Shown: piece after piece, positions 55,376-64,000 of the stretch | Position numbering within the stretch: the stretch's first letter is position 1 | How the letters are laid out: the number at the start of each line of letters is the position of its first letter | Assembly: GCF_004115265.2 (NCBI RefSeq) | Contig: NC_046307.1 | Location: forward strand, 23,375,191-23,439,190 | Direction: 5' to 3' | Source of the DNA: Rhinolophus ferrumequinum | Lineage: Eukaryota > Chordata > Mammalia > Chiroptera > Rhinolophidae | Length of the DNA stretch: 64,000 nt | Notes under the pieces: generated by a model | What the model saw: the letters and a program-made list of their open reading frames with translations, nothing else | Database searches by the model: none | Told to the model about the DNA's origin: nothing | Position numbers and translations under genes: made by a program

Positions 55376-55464
55376 TTGTCCCCAGGCAGAACAACAAACC
55401 ATCCAAACATTTTAAACATTGGGGGAAACAGGAAGGGGACGGTTAAGAGAGAGTCCGCCACTGC

Positions 55465-55493
55465 TTAGATCACGAGGTCCTTATCGATGTCCT
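55465..55493 (-). CDS. SPARC: SPARC exon 10, coding part: C-terminus and stop
   Basis: After a ttctctgcag acceptor, AG completes the split Lys codon. The exon then reads DIDKDLVI and a TAA stop at 55465-55467. It is too short to show up in an open-frame list; phase and sequence match the human last exon exactly. Confidence 0.97.
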
Positions 55494-58400
55494 CTGCAGA
55501 GAAGAGAGCAGCGTTAGACGCGAGCCCCGCCGATGAACACGTGCCTCCCGAGGAGTCATGGGGACCCCCATCCCCGGGGCCCGGGGACCAGTCTGAGGTC
55601 TCCCTGTCCCTTACACACACTACCAAGTTATACTTCCCGTCTCCTCTCTAGTCCCCGAAATAGTGTTAGGCACAGAGTGAGTGCTGATGCTTGAGGAATG
55701 GAAAGAGAAAGACACAGCCTGCCAGACAGAGAAGGATCAGGAAGTCACCCGACAGCAAGGCCCACCCAGGCAGGCAGAGCCCACTGGAGTGAACCAGGCA
55801 CAGAGGGCAGGATGGGCACACAGATGACAGAGAGAGCGGAGAGGAAGAAAAGGGAGAGGACAGCCGTCCCTTTGCGCAGATACTCACTCTCCTTGATGCC
55901 GAAGCAGCCAGCCCACTCATCCAGAGCGATGTACTTGTCGTTATCCAGGTCACAGGTCTCGAAAAAGCGGGTGGTGCAGTGCTCCATGGGGATGAGTGGA
56001 GCACGCAGTGGGGCCAGCTCGGTGTGGGACAGGTACCTGCAAGGAGGGGGAGGGGCCTGAGGCCGGGGAGAGCGCTGCCCTGCCATGGGACTCAGAGCAC
56101 AGCACTGGCCCGCTGAGCCGCAGTGTCCCCCTCCATCCAAGGAGGGGCAGTTGACAGTAACGATAAGGGCCCTTCCAGTTCTGAGGGCCTGTGGGCTCAT
56201 AACAAAGGTCTCTTGGTGCATGGAACTGTTTGCTAATTAATGTGCCCTGAGAGTTGGGGGCACAGAAACTTCAAATGCAAATGTTCAGCGCCTCTGCTAT
56301 CGATAGATCGAAATCTGGCATGAAACAGCAATGCATGTTTCCTATGGACACATGTTTACATGGCTGCAATGCAGAGAAGAGTCTAAAAGAGACACGTCAA
56401 AAGGATGGCAGTGCTGACGTCTGGGAGGAGCCTGGCAGGGAGGGTCAAAGAAGCCCCCACCTCCATCGTAGGCTTTATTTTTTTGGTGTGAGAGGGAGGC
56501 CTTTTGATTTCTCTGCCACTATCCTCTGCTCCTATTCTGACAGCCGGCCTTGACTCCAGAGCATACGTGTGATTTCTGTCCTTGTTCCCCAGAGCCCTCA
56601 ACTAGTTTTCCTCAAAACCCTCTTCCCCACGGGGCTGCAGAGTGACTCCAATTTTGTCCCTGCCCCCCAGACCCTCCCTTCCCCACCCAACTTGTGGAAG
56701 GAATCACATAGTGTTTGAACTGAAAAGCACACCCTCCTTCTCTTTCATCGTGTACTGGTGGAAAAACCGAGGGATAGGGAGGGCCTCAGACCGGGTCACC
56801 ACACAGCTCTGGGACAAGGGGGCGGGGGACGGATCCCCTGGGGACGGACCCCCTGGCTCAGGCTGGAGCGCTTTCCCACAAGTATATTCCTTGCAACTCC
56901 ATCTGGAAGCCTCCCTCCTGGCCCCTTCCTTGTGGTGGGATTCAGCCTAAGCTCCAGATGTCCCCCTGACTTTTCCCCTCCTCTCTGCAGTGAGTGACTC
57001 GGTTGGATCTCAGCCACGGACAGAGCCTGGGAGAGAAGCAGCAGGGAGTTTTCCAGAGCTCAGGAGACCCCAGCCACCTGGGATCACTGACAGCCACCAT
57101 GTGGGCAGGTTTCAGGCACATGGGCGGGATCTCCCGGACAGAAGCGTCCCCGGGCACAGTGAGCTTCCCCAGCCTGTGAGCAGGGCACCCTCCTTTCTAT
57201 GCTCCTCCAGGAACACAGAGCAGGAGAAGGCCAGAAGGCTGTGGTGAGGGGGACAGCCCCTGCTCAGCCACCACCTGCACCACTGGGGAGCTTTTTTAAC
57301 TTTTTCCTTTGATTGTGAGACACAGATCATCCCCTGGAGTGTGAGCTCCATGGGGGCAAGGACTTAGTTCTGATTACTGTTAAATCCCCGGGCTAGAATG
57401 GTGCTGGGTACATAACAGACAGCAAGCATTTGTTCACTGACCCACTGCCTGCCTATTCTGCAGTGCAGTTGCACAGCCCTTCGTAACTCATTTGCACAAG
57501 AGGCAAGAACAGTCAAACCAAGGATTTGCGATATGGATGGGACTGGCTCTGGGTTTTTTAAGAATTCCCAGGGCCAGTTTGCCCTGGAGCTGAAGGACTG
57601 TTAGCATGTAGGCTGCCCCACCTCAGGCCACGTCACCACGGGCCACGTCACCACTTTCAGAGCCTGGCACTCTTTCCTAGCTCACTCTCCCTCAACCAAT
57701 GGATCCCCGAGGCCAGCACTCTGGGGCTTAAGGAGGGAGTGTCAGGTTCCACTGACGTCCTCCTCTTCTGGCACCAGGGAGTGTCTGATGGCTTTCTTCG
57801 TCCCAGTGCTGCATCCTTTCTCTGGATGTCTGTCCCTTCCAGCCCCAGCCCCTAGACGCACTGTGGGCTCCAGGGCTGGGAGGATCAGAGGCTGCTCAGA
57901 GGTTCCTGGCCGCACCTCATGCACCCACCAGCTCTGACCCAGGACTCCGCACTCCAGGGCAAAGCCGAGCACCCGGGGCCTTACCCGTCAATGGGGTGCT
58001 GGTCCAGCTGGCCAAACTGCCAGTGCACGGGGAAGATGTACATGTTGTAGTTCTTCTCGAAGTCCCGGGCCAGCAGCTCCACAGGGTGGTCTCCAGCCTC
58101 CAGGCGCTTCTCATTCTCGTGGATCTTCTTCACCTGTGGGAGCAGAGACACAGGGGACAAAGGGTCTAGGGTCCGTCAGTCAGGGCCCCCCTACCTCCGA
58201 CAGGAGGCCAGTGCAGGCAGAGATCTGCCAAGCCTGAGGCTCCAAAAGAGGGAAGGAAGTGGCATATACAGAACTAGCATCGCATCCACACAAGCAGAGG
58301 CTGGGGTGATCTCAAAGGGGTTCTCTATAGAGCTGCCACATCGAAACGACCTGGGGAGTTTGTTAAGATGCAGCTTCCTGGGCCTTGCTTCACAGAGACG

Positions 58401-61400
58401 GAGTCGTAGGCCTGGGGTGGGGTCCAGGAAGCTGCATTTTATCAGCACTCCAAGTGCTTGGTATGTCCATTTACATGTAAGATCCATAGACTCAAGGAAA
58501 AAGAATAGGGTTGTTGTATCTCTTGTTTACCACCGGGCTAAACAAAGTAAGCAGGTCTCTTTGTTACAGAGCTTCTCAGAGCCTTTAAGACGTGAACGTG
58601 CACTCTGAGCCTCCAAAGGCAGCAGAGGTCTATGTCCTAGAGCCCAGAGTAGAGGCACGTGTCAGAGTAGGGATGGAGGCTTCGCCTTAGGGGCCTGGTT
58701 CTGGGACTGGGATGGTGGGTGGCGGCCAGCTCACGGCCCAGAGTCACCCAGCGCAGGCCAGCCAGGCACCTGGCACAGGCTGAGAAAAGACCACTTACTC
58801 GCAGCTTCTGCTTCTCGGTCAGGAGGTTGTTCTCCTCATCCCTTTCGTACAGAGTGACCAGGACGTTTTTGAGCCAGTCCCGCATGCGCAGGGGGAATTC
58901 AGTCAGCTCCGAGTCCAGGCAGGGGGGGATGTCTAGGGTCCAAAACACAGGCAGTCAGTCCAGACCCCGACTCTCCCTGCCTGGGGGCCAGTGTACTGGC
59001 TGAGCCGCTCTCCCCACCTCCTCCGACCACCGCTTCAATCAGTGGCCTTGGCACAGGGGCTCAGCCTCTCTGGGCCACATTTTCTTCATGCCCCACGAGC
59101 AAAAGGGATTGTGTGTGGGAAGAATGCTCTGCAAATGGAAAAGTGCGTGGACGCGTCTGCTGCTCCCTCGCCCTTGCCCTGCTATCCTGAGGGAAATGGT
59201 TCTCTTCAGTGGCTCCTGCACCTTTCTGGGTGACGGGCCCTGACAGCAGAGGCCCAGGACCCAGTGTTGGGAGGTGTTAGAGGCTGGAGGGCTGAGGAAT
59301 GACATCTCCCCAAGGCCCAGTTCAGTGGGGCCGTGGCGGAGCGTCAGGAATGCTCCCCCACCAGGACATTCACAGCAGTCGTGGTTCTATCCTGGTGTTT
59401 GGAACTTAGAACCCCAGGATGTCGGACCTGGACATTTTATCCAAGGCCGCCCTCTTACTGGACCTAACAGAGGTCAGTGTGGAGCAAAGGGACTTGCTCA
59501 AGGCCACATTATCAGGGTCTCTTCCAGCATCCAGGGCTCAGGGGTCTGTCCCTCCCTCATCCTGGACCTGGGAAAGCCGCCTCTGTGGTTAGGAGCACGG
59601 CCTCTTCCCCAGCAGCTGGGACTGGAAGAGAACAGCTGTGATGGAAACACTGGGAGTTGGACGGAGTGAGCCGTAGGCCCCAGAGGGCACAGCAGCCCCT
59701 GGTGAAGGCTCCCCAGCCCACTGCGCAGTCTCAGAGCCCCAGAATTCCTAGCACTCCTCCCGCCGCCCTCTTTCTCTAGGCCTGTCTGTGCCTTCTATTT
59801 CATACCCAGGCCCCATAACCGGGAGAATAGGGCTGAGCACAGGAGAACCTGGTTTTCCCCTCCGCCTTTCTGCACTCTGCATACCTGAGTCAGGTGAGTG
59901 GCTCTCTCCAGTACCATCTGGTGCCAGAATGTACTAGGCACACAACATGCATGTTGCCTTGGAGGGGGACCAGCTGTGGCCTTAGGTGTTTGGAATGACA
60001 GGAAGGCTGCCAACGCTCAAGGAGGCCACTGGGCCGGCTGGATCTGCACCTGTGACCACTAACCAAAGACCAGACAACACCCTGACTCCCAGGTTTCTAA
60101 AAGAGGGTGGTTAATCCTGTGTCTTAAGCGGGCCGAAAGGAATGTCATGGAGTAAGAAGGCCAAGGATCTGACAATACCGAGTAACAGGGGAACTGACAG
60201 GCGTGCCCCCATTTCTAGAACATTCCAATTCAGATATTTTAGAAACACTTTATAGGCCCATGTAGAGCATCGTTTTTGCTTTACAATGTCGAAGCAGGAA
60301 AGATTTGGGTTATCCCTGTAGAAGAACTTCCTCATCATCAGAGAAAAGAAATTCTCCCTGCACTTGTGCTTCCATGACTGCTCAGTCCTTCCCCGGAGAT
60401 GTGCTGAATGCAGAGTTGAGAGGAACCATCACAGACAATCGGGGCGCTGGGAGAGTTGCCCCCAAATCTCACAGCATGGAGGGGGCAGTGTCAGCATGAG
60501 TATGAGGGCAGTGCTCTCCCCGAAATGGGAGGCTGGAAGGCCCAAGGAGACTCACATTTGCAGGGTCCGATGTAGTCCAGGTGGAGTTTGTGGCCCTTCT
60601 TGGTGCCCTCCAGGGTGCACTTGGTGGCAAAGAAGTGGCAGGAAGAGTCGAAAGTCTTGTTGTCATTGCTGCACACCTGTCGGCAAAGCATAGAGCACCT
60701 CTCACCTTCATTCCCAAAGCCCTTCGCCGGTACCACCATCCTCGCCCATTTCGGAGACTGGGACACAAGGCCAAGCAAGGAACGTGATTAGCCCCAGGTT
60801 ATACAGCAAGTTAGTGGTGGGGCCGAAACCAGAACCCAATCTCCGGGCTCAGACCCACGCTCAGCCCTTGCTGGGAGCCACTATTGGTCTCTGAGCAGAG
60901 GTGGGACTGATTCAGGGCTGAGACATGGGGAAACAAACGTGGACGATACGGAAGGGATGAATTAAAGATGGGGATGGCGCAAAGGCAGAGGGTGCAGCAA
61001 AGAGTTAACACAGCTGTTATCCTTCGAAAGGCTTGTAAAACGGGTCCTTGGCTGGCGTCTGGGATCTTGGCTGGTAAACAGTTCCCTGCACCGTGATACA
61101 ATCTTGCACAAATGATGAGGGTGCCTCACTGTGCCTAGACTGCTGTACAAACACTGTGGTTTATGCTGGACATCAGCTTTCCTTCTGGGAGTCTGAAATC
61201 TTGTATGTGCTAGGCAGAGCGTGCCTACGTGACCAGCCGCAATTAAAACTTTGAGTGCTGACTCTAAGGGCCTTCCTGGGGCAGAAACATCGCTCACGTG
61301 TGGTTGTGTTTTCGTAGCTGGGGAAAGAGTGTGTTCTGTGAGACCCTCATGGGGGTGGGGAAAGAGTAAGCAAGCCTGCACACAGCTTCCTCCAGATTGC

Positions 61401-64000
61401 TATGTTTTTCTTCCTTACGATCCAGCTGTGTCTCCTTGATTCAGCGCTGTGATAAATCTTAGCTGTGAGTAGAACTGTTCGCTGAGTCACATGGGTCCTC
61501 CTAGAGCATCTCTGCACGTGGGGGTAGCCAAGCAGAGGTGCAGAGGCCAGAACAAGGGCAGCGGCTTCAGAGGCTCCGTGAGGAGGAGGGGAGCCTGTGT
61601 GGAACCCCCTGCCCAGACGTGCTTATATATCACTGCAGAGGGAGAACTGACGGACATCGGGGACCAGTGGGGTGGGGGCTGAGGAGGAGGGAAGACTTGA
61701 CAGTGACGCTAAAATTTGCAGCTCAGAGGATGATTGTATTAGGGAGACACTGAAGGCAGAGAATCCAGATGGGAGGTTGTGGAAACAATGCTGACATGAG
61801 ATTTGCTGTCCTAAGCTAAGTCACCAGTAGCACAATGGTTGGCATGAATGGGGACTCAGTAATATTTCCTTGGATGGATGGGTGGATGGATGAATAACTC
61901 CTATTGACAGGTAGAACGGACAGGTTTGAAAGATTTTTTTTAAAGCAGCACATATTGGGTACTTACTAAGTACCAAGCATTATTTGACAAATCCCCACAA
62001 CAGCCCTGTGAGATAAAGACTATTTCTATCCCCTCCTTAGCGATGGGAAAACTGAGACTTGGGAAGGTTTAGCAACTTAGCCAGGACGTCATGGCTAACA
62101 AGTGGTGGAGATGGGGTTTGCAGTCAACCTTCAGTCTGACGCAGAACCCACGTTTTGGACCCGAGGCTTTGCTAAGCTGCTCTGCTGTCGAGAATGCCCC
62201 ATCTCACTGCCTGGTGTTGTTGGTCTACTCTCTTCTGAGTCTGGCAGAGAGTTTGGAACCTGAGGGTCCGATGAAATTCTTGCTGGTTGCTGGAGGGATC
62301 CAGTGACTGGCCCAGCCTCACCTTGGACTCACCTTGACTGGGCCGCTGTGACTAGATCTAGTGAGGGGACTGGAGACTCAAGCCGCCCTGTGGAACCCAC
62401 AAGCCAGGAGTTTTCTGGGCAGACACTGTGTTGGGAAGGACCCCGTCTCAGGGCTCACCTTCTCAAACTCGCCAATGGGCGCAGGGCAGCTGGTAGGGTC
62501 CTGGCACACGCACATGGGAGTGTTGTTCTCATCCAGCTCGCACACTTTGCCGTGTTTGCAGTGGTGGTTCTGGCAGGGGTCTGGTAGAGGGCAAGAGCAT
62601 GTAGTTAACCGCTAGGCTAGTAGGTCCACCCCAGCCCAATCCAGACCGATCCTGGGGCACAAGGCCTTGGCCGGGGCCCTCACTCGCTCTGGGCTCTGGG
62701 CAGCCCTGAGTCCTCCCTTCTGTTCTGCTGAGCCCAGCCATTGGCAGGTAGGGAGCAGGTGGCTCAGTCTGGAAATCAGAGATTCAGTCTGACGTTATGG
62801 TCAGCCATGTTTCGGGGGGACTGTAGGCTCAGGCTGGGACCCCGGCACACTGGGTGCCAGAGAGCTCCCCTGAGGACTGAGTTCTCAGCTGTCGGTGGAT
62901 CCGTCATAGTGAGGCACTTTTGGATTCTGGAATAGACTTTCTAGAATGACTGGGAAAGTCAGGCGTCCTCATGGAGCCAGGGAGCTGTGAGGCCCGACAG
63001 AACAGACTTGAAAGGCTCTAGAGGAAAAGGGAGAAGAGCCCCGAGGCCCACACTGCGAAAGCAATAGAGCTCAGCTTGTCCGGTAAACACCTGAGGAGGT
63101 GGACGTGGAGGGGGAAGGGACACGGCTCTGCTCCCACAGAAACCGTGTCCTCGGGAGGCGAGCTCAGTCTAGCCCCTCCGGCCTGATGCGCAACTTCAGG
63201 TATCTGAGTCATGTCTCATCCGATGCTGGCACTGGGCTAAGTGCTCTTATGCTTTATCTCGCAATCCTCCCACAGCCCTGGAGCGAGGGTCTGCCATTTT
63301 CATCGTGCCCGTGTTAGAGGTGGGGACCTGAGGCTCAGAACGAAGCGAGCTGCCCGAGGTGCTCACACCGGGGCCCGCGAGTCTGCACGCGAACCCTGGA
63401 TGGTTTGCCTGCCAAGTCCGTGCTGCTGGCCCTTGCATATGATGTCTTTCCACTCTGTAGAATGGAGGTGGCAGCGCAGTGGGCAGGAGCCACAGGCCCT
63501 GGGTCATGCCTCTCCCTCTGGCACTAACGCCGTGAGTCTGTCCGATTTTCGGGCCTTATTTTCTCAGGGCTGTGTGAAAATCGGTAAGCTAGTGAGTATG
63601 AGAACTTCTGAGGTGCTCTCAGGTCTGCTCCTGGGTGGGGTTTGGGCTAAGACGGCGCCATCGCGGAGCTCAGCTGACCAGTGACCTCCGTGAGAATGAG
63701 AAACCCAACTTGGGAATCAGGGCAAAGAGCTGTAAGGGGAGGTCACGTCCAACTGAGGAAGTTCCCTTCCTGTCATTCACAGCACAGACAGCCTGGCTGT
63801 AAATAGATCTTTCCCAGATTCCAGAGAATATTCCTAACCTTGAAGTCAAAGCCATTTCTCTTCCACAGCCCACCCTGCAGGGCAGGCCTCACCCGGCATT
63901 TCCTCAGGAAGGAACCTCACGTAGGCTGTCCCCATGCCCCAGGCCCAGGTGGCAGAGGGCAAAGACCGGATGTGACAAGACATGGGGAAGGGACCTACTT
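55465..64000 (-). CDS. SPARC: SPARC (osteonectin/BM-40), 3' part of gene; exons 5-10, 5' end outside window
   Basis: Secreted, calcium-binding matricellular glycoprotein that binds collagens and regulates matrix assembly, cell adhesion and mineralisation. Six coding exons join in frame: 62459-62580, 60556-60676, 58799-58932, 57985-58133, 55888-56036 and 55465-55493. Together they give 234 residues, about residues 70-303 of the 303-residue human protein. Visible landmarks are the cysteine-rich follistatin-like domain starting [12 protein letters not shown], the copper-binding KGHK, an NKT glycosylation sequon, the helical extracellular calcium-binding domain with two EF-hands, and the C-terminal DKDLVI. 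All introns are GT-AG and I see no stop or frameshift. The signal peptide and acidic domain (exons 1-4) and the promoter are beyond position 64000; 62581-64000 reads as intron 4. Identity is certain; exon numbering follows human. Confidence 0.98.
55494..55887 (-). other. SPARC: SPARC intron 9
   Basis: 394 bp intron with donor GTGAGT and acceptor TTCTCTGCAG. I see no repeat or regulatory signal in it. Confidence 0.9.
55888..56036 (-). CDS. SPARC: SPARC exon 9: end of EF-hand 1, collagen-binding residues and EF-hand 2
   Basis: 149 bp. It opens with the last base of the split Gly codon after ccttgcag and ends with the first base of a Lys codon before GTGAGT. It encodes [20 protein letters not shown] and then the canonical EF-hand 2 loop [12 protein letters not shown], ending CFGIKE. 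Leu, Met and Glu of the collagen-binding surface (the L..PMEH segment) are retained. Human has IKQ where this sequence has IKE, a change also seen, from memory, in other mammals. Confidence 0.98.
56037..57984 (-). other. SPARC: SPARC intron 8
   Basis: 1948 bp, donor GTAAGG and acceptor CCTTGCAG. It contains an L2 3' end at 57310-57440. The rest is unique, moderately GC-rich sequence in which I recognise nothing further. Confidence 0.9.
57310..57440 (+). mobile_element. L2 3' end in SPARC intron 8
   Basis: Reads GTGTGAGCTCCATGGGGGCA, then AGGACTTAGTTC, then GCTGGGTACATAACAGACAG and AAGCATTTGTTCACTGA, the usual order of the L2 3' terminus. Confidence 0.75.
57985..58133 (-). CDS. SPARC: SPARC exon 8: EC domain and first half of EF-hand 1
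   Basis: 149 bp, from GTG AAG after a cccacag acceptor to GG of a split Gly codon before GTAAGG. It encodes [20 protein letters not shown] to GQLDQHPID. The loop of EF-hand 1 begins here (DQHPIDG) and finishes in exon 9; this loop is known to carry a one-residue insertion in SPARC. The protein appears unchanged from human. Confidence 0.97.
58134..58798 (-). other. SPARC: SPARC intron 7 with a MER5A-like fragment
   Basis: 665 bp, donor GTAAGT and acceptor CCCACAG. At about 58320-58470 it holds a MER5A/MER20-like hAT fragment (GACCTGGGGAGTTTGTTAAG, TAGGCCTGGGGTGGGGTCCA). Nothing else is recognised. Confidence 0.8.
58799..58932 (-). CDS. SPARC: SPARC exon 7: first part of extracellular calcium-binding domain
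   Basis: 134 bp, starting with the AC of the split Tyr codon after a ccctag acceptor and ending CGA before GTAAGT. It encodes [20 protein letters not shown] and then the helix ending TEKQKLR. The human DEDNN appears here as DEENN, a conservative change. This region forms the long amphipathic helices that pack against the EF-hand pair. Confidence 0.97.
58933..60555 (-). other. SPARC: SPARC intron 6
   Basis: 1623 bp, donor GTGAGT and acceptor ACCCTAG. No clear repeat is recognised and no frame in it resembles a protein. A faint MIR-like stretch may lie around 59400-59520 (GACATTTTATCCAAGG, CTCAAGGCCACATTATCAGG). Confidence 0.85.
60556..60676 (-). CDS. SPARC: SPARC exon 6: Kazal-like part of follistatin domain
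   Basis: 121 bp, from GTG TGC after a gacag acceptor to the first base of a split Tyr codon before GTGAGT. It encodes [16 protein letters not shown] through HLDYIGPCK. The Kazal-type cysteines are present, together with the NKT N-glycosylation sequon and the KKGHK motif known as the copper-binding, angiogenesis-modulating peptide of SPARC. No departure from the human protein is apparent from memory. Confidence 0.97.
60677..62458 (-). other. SPARC: SPARC intron 5
   Basis: 1782 bp, donor GTGAGC and acceptor GCCGACAG. It contains MIR fragments (one possible at 60745-60850, one clear at 61945-62170) and a short GGAT-rich microsatellite at 61872-61893. Confidence 0.85.
61945..62170 (-). mobile_element. 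MIR SINE in SPARC intron 5
   Basis: Reverse-orientation MIR: GGGTACTTACTAAGTACCAA, ACAACAGCCCTGTGAGATAA, GATGGGAAAACTGAGACTTG, then TAGCAACTTAGCCAGG and GGAGATGGGGTTTGCAGTC, in consensus order. Confidence 0.85.
62459..62580 (-). CDS. SPARC: SPARC exon 5: start of follistatin-like domain
   Basis: 122 bp. It begins with the last two bases of an Asn codon after a CAG acceptor and ends with AAG before a GTGAGC donor. It encodes [12 protein letters not shown] followed by the EGF-like N-terminal part of the follistatin domain (cysteine pattern C-x5-C-x4-C-x9-C-x-C-x5-C) and ends GEFEK. As I recall the human exon, the protein is identical. It corresponds to about residues 70-110. Confidence 0.97.
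62581..64000 (-). other. SPARC: SPARC intron 4, partial
   Basis: Runs from the acceptor of exon 5 to the window edge. I searched for the acidic exon 4 and did not find it. It contains a MIR copy at 63205-63395. Confidence 0.85.
63205..63395 (-). mobile_element. MIR SINE in SPARC intron 4
   Basis: CTGGCACTGGGCTAAGTGCT, then CCTCCCACAGCCCTGGAGCG, then ACCTGAGGCTCAGAACG and GAGCTGCCCGAGG follow reverse-complement MIR order. Confidence 0.8.

Larger units (their letters stand above)
52876..55464 (-). other. SPARC: SPARC 3' UTR (long form)
   Basis: About 2.6 kb of last-exon sequence below the stop codon. The first 1.15 kb matches my memory of the human SPARC 3' UTR closely, including the two GGTGCTA blocks, the segment at 54400-54460 and the proximal poly(A) region at 54320. 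The rest matches the human long-isoform tail, which also ends in AATAAA followed by a tract close to AAATCAAACTGTAATCTGGTG. SPARC is known to give two transcript sizes by alternative polyadenylation. Its distal part contains an antisense L2, a hAT-type insertion and a GU tract, listed separately. The cleavage position near 52876 is inferred. Confidence 0.88.

Noticed and set aside
55745-56221. 158-codon minus frame containing SPARC exon 9
   Set aside because: Only 55888-56036 is coding. The residues before YLSHTEL and after FGIKE are intron read-through, shown by the acceptor and donor sites.
60491-60778. 95-codon minus frame containing SPARC exon 6
   Set aside because: The N-terminal [14 protein letters not shown] part is intron 5. 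The exon starts at GTG TGC after the gacag acceptor.
62581-64000. SPARC exon 4 (acidic domain) within the window
   Set aside because: No reverse-strand stretch encoding the Glu-rich segment before NPCQ with splice sites was found; it must lie beyond the edge.

Overview
The window looks like mammalian nuclear DNA, most likely from a bat. It holds one protein-coding gene, the 3' two thirds of SPARC (osteonectin/BM-40), on the minus strand at the right-hand end. The bat call rests on tRNA-derived SINEs of the kind found in rhinolophoid bats (49175-49355 and 42127-42564), a young-looking bat-type L1 3' end (41725-42113), and TIR-bearing Tc1/mariner-like elements. I see no Alu, carnivore, ruminant or rodent SINE. 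The species-group call is inference from remembered repeat families.

Right end (52876-64000): six coding SPARC exons (exons 5-10 in human numbering) read from right to left with intact GT/AG splice sites and consistent phases. They encode 234 residues, from the start of the follistatin-like domain to the final DKDLVI and a TAA stop at 55465-55467. Exons 1-4 (signal peptide, acidic N-terminal domain) and the promoter lie beyond the right edge. The 3' UTR is about 2.6 kb, with a proximal poly(A) signal at 54320-54325 and a distal one at 52897-52902. The proximal part carries two miR-29-type seed matches. The distal part is largely an antisense L2 LINE with a hAT-type element inside it and a (GU)19 tract.

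Left and centre (1-52875): gene-free DNA downstream of SPARC. In human the next gene on this side is FAT2, but I find none of its exons. This DNA is a mosaic of old mammalian repeats (many MIR and L2 copies, hAT-Charlie-type elements, one MLT1-type LTR, several L1 3' ends, all minus strand except those at 38990, 45396 and perhaps 30490), with a few younger insertions: a mariner remnant (47040-47606), a MADE1-like element (28467-28562), two copies of a palindromic TIR element (7239-7726, 42262-42463) and the SINEs. Four CTCF-like motifs, an inverted CCAAT-box pair and a repeated sequence I cannot name are the main non-repeat signals. The longer open frames here are chance frames or LINE fragments.

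I found no undescribed multi-gene system. The best leads are the nested L1/SINE/TIR-element insertion at 41712-42575, the TE-built long 3' UTR of SPARC, the CTCF-like motif arrangement and the unnamed segment repeated at 23152 and 34712. Repeat family names come from memory, not from a database search.
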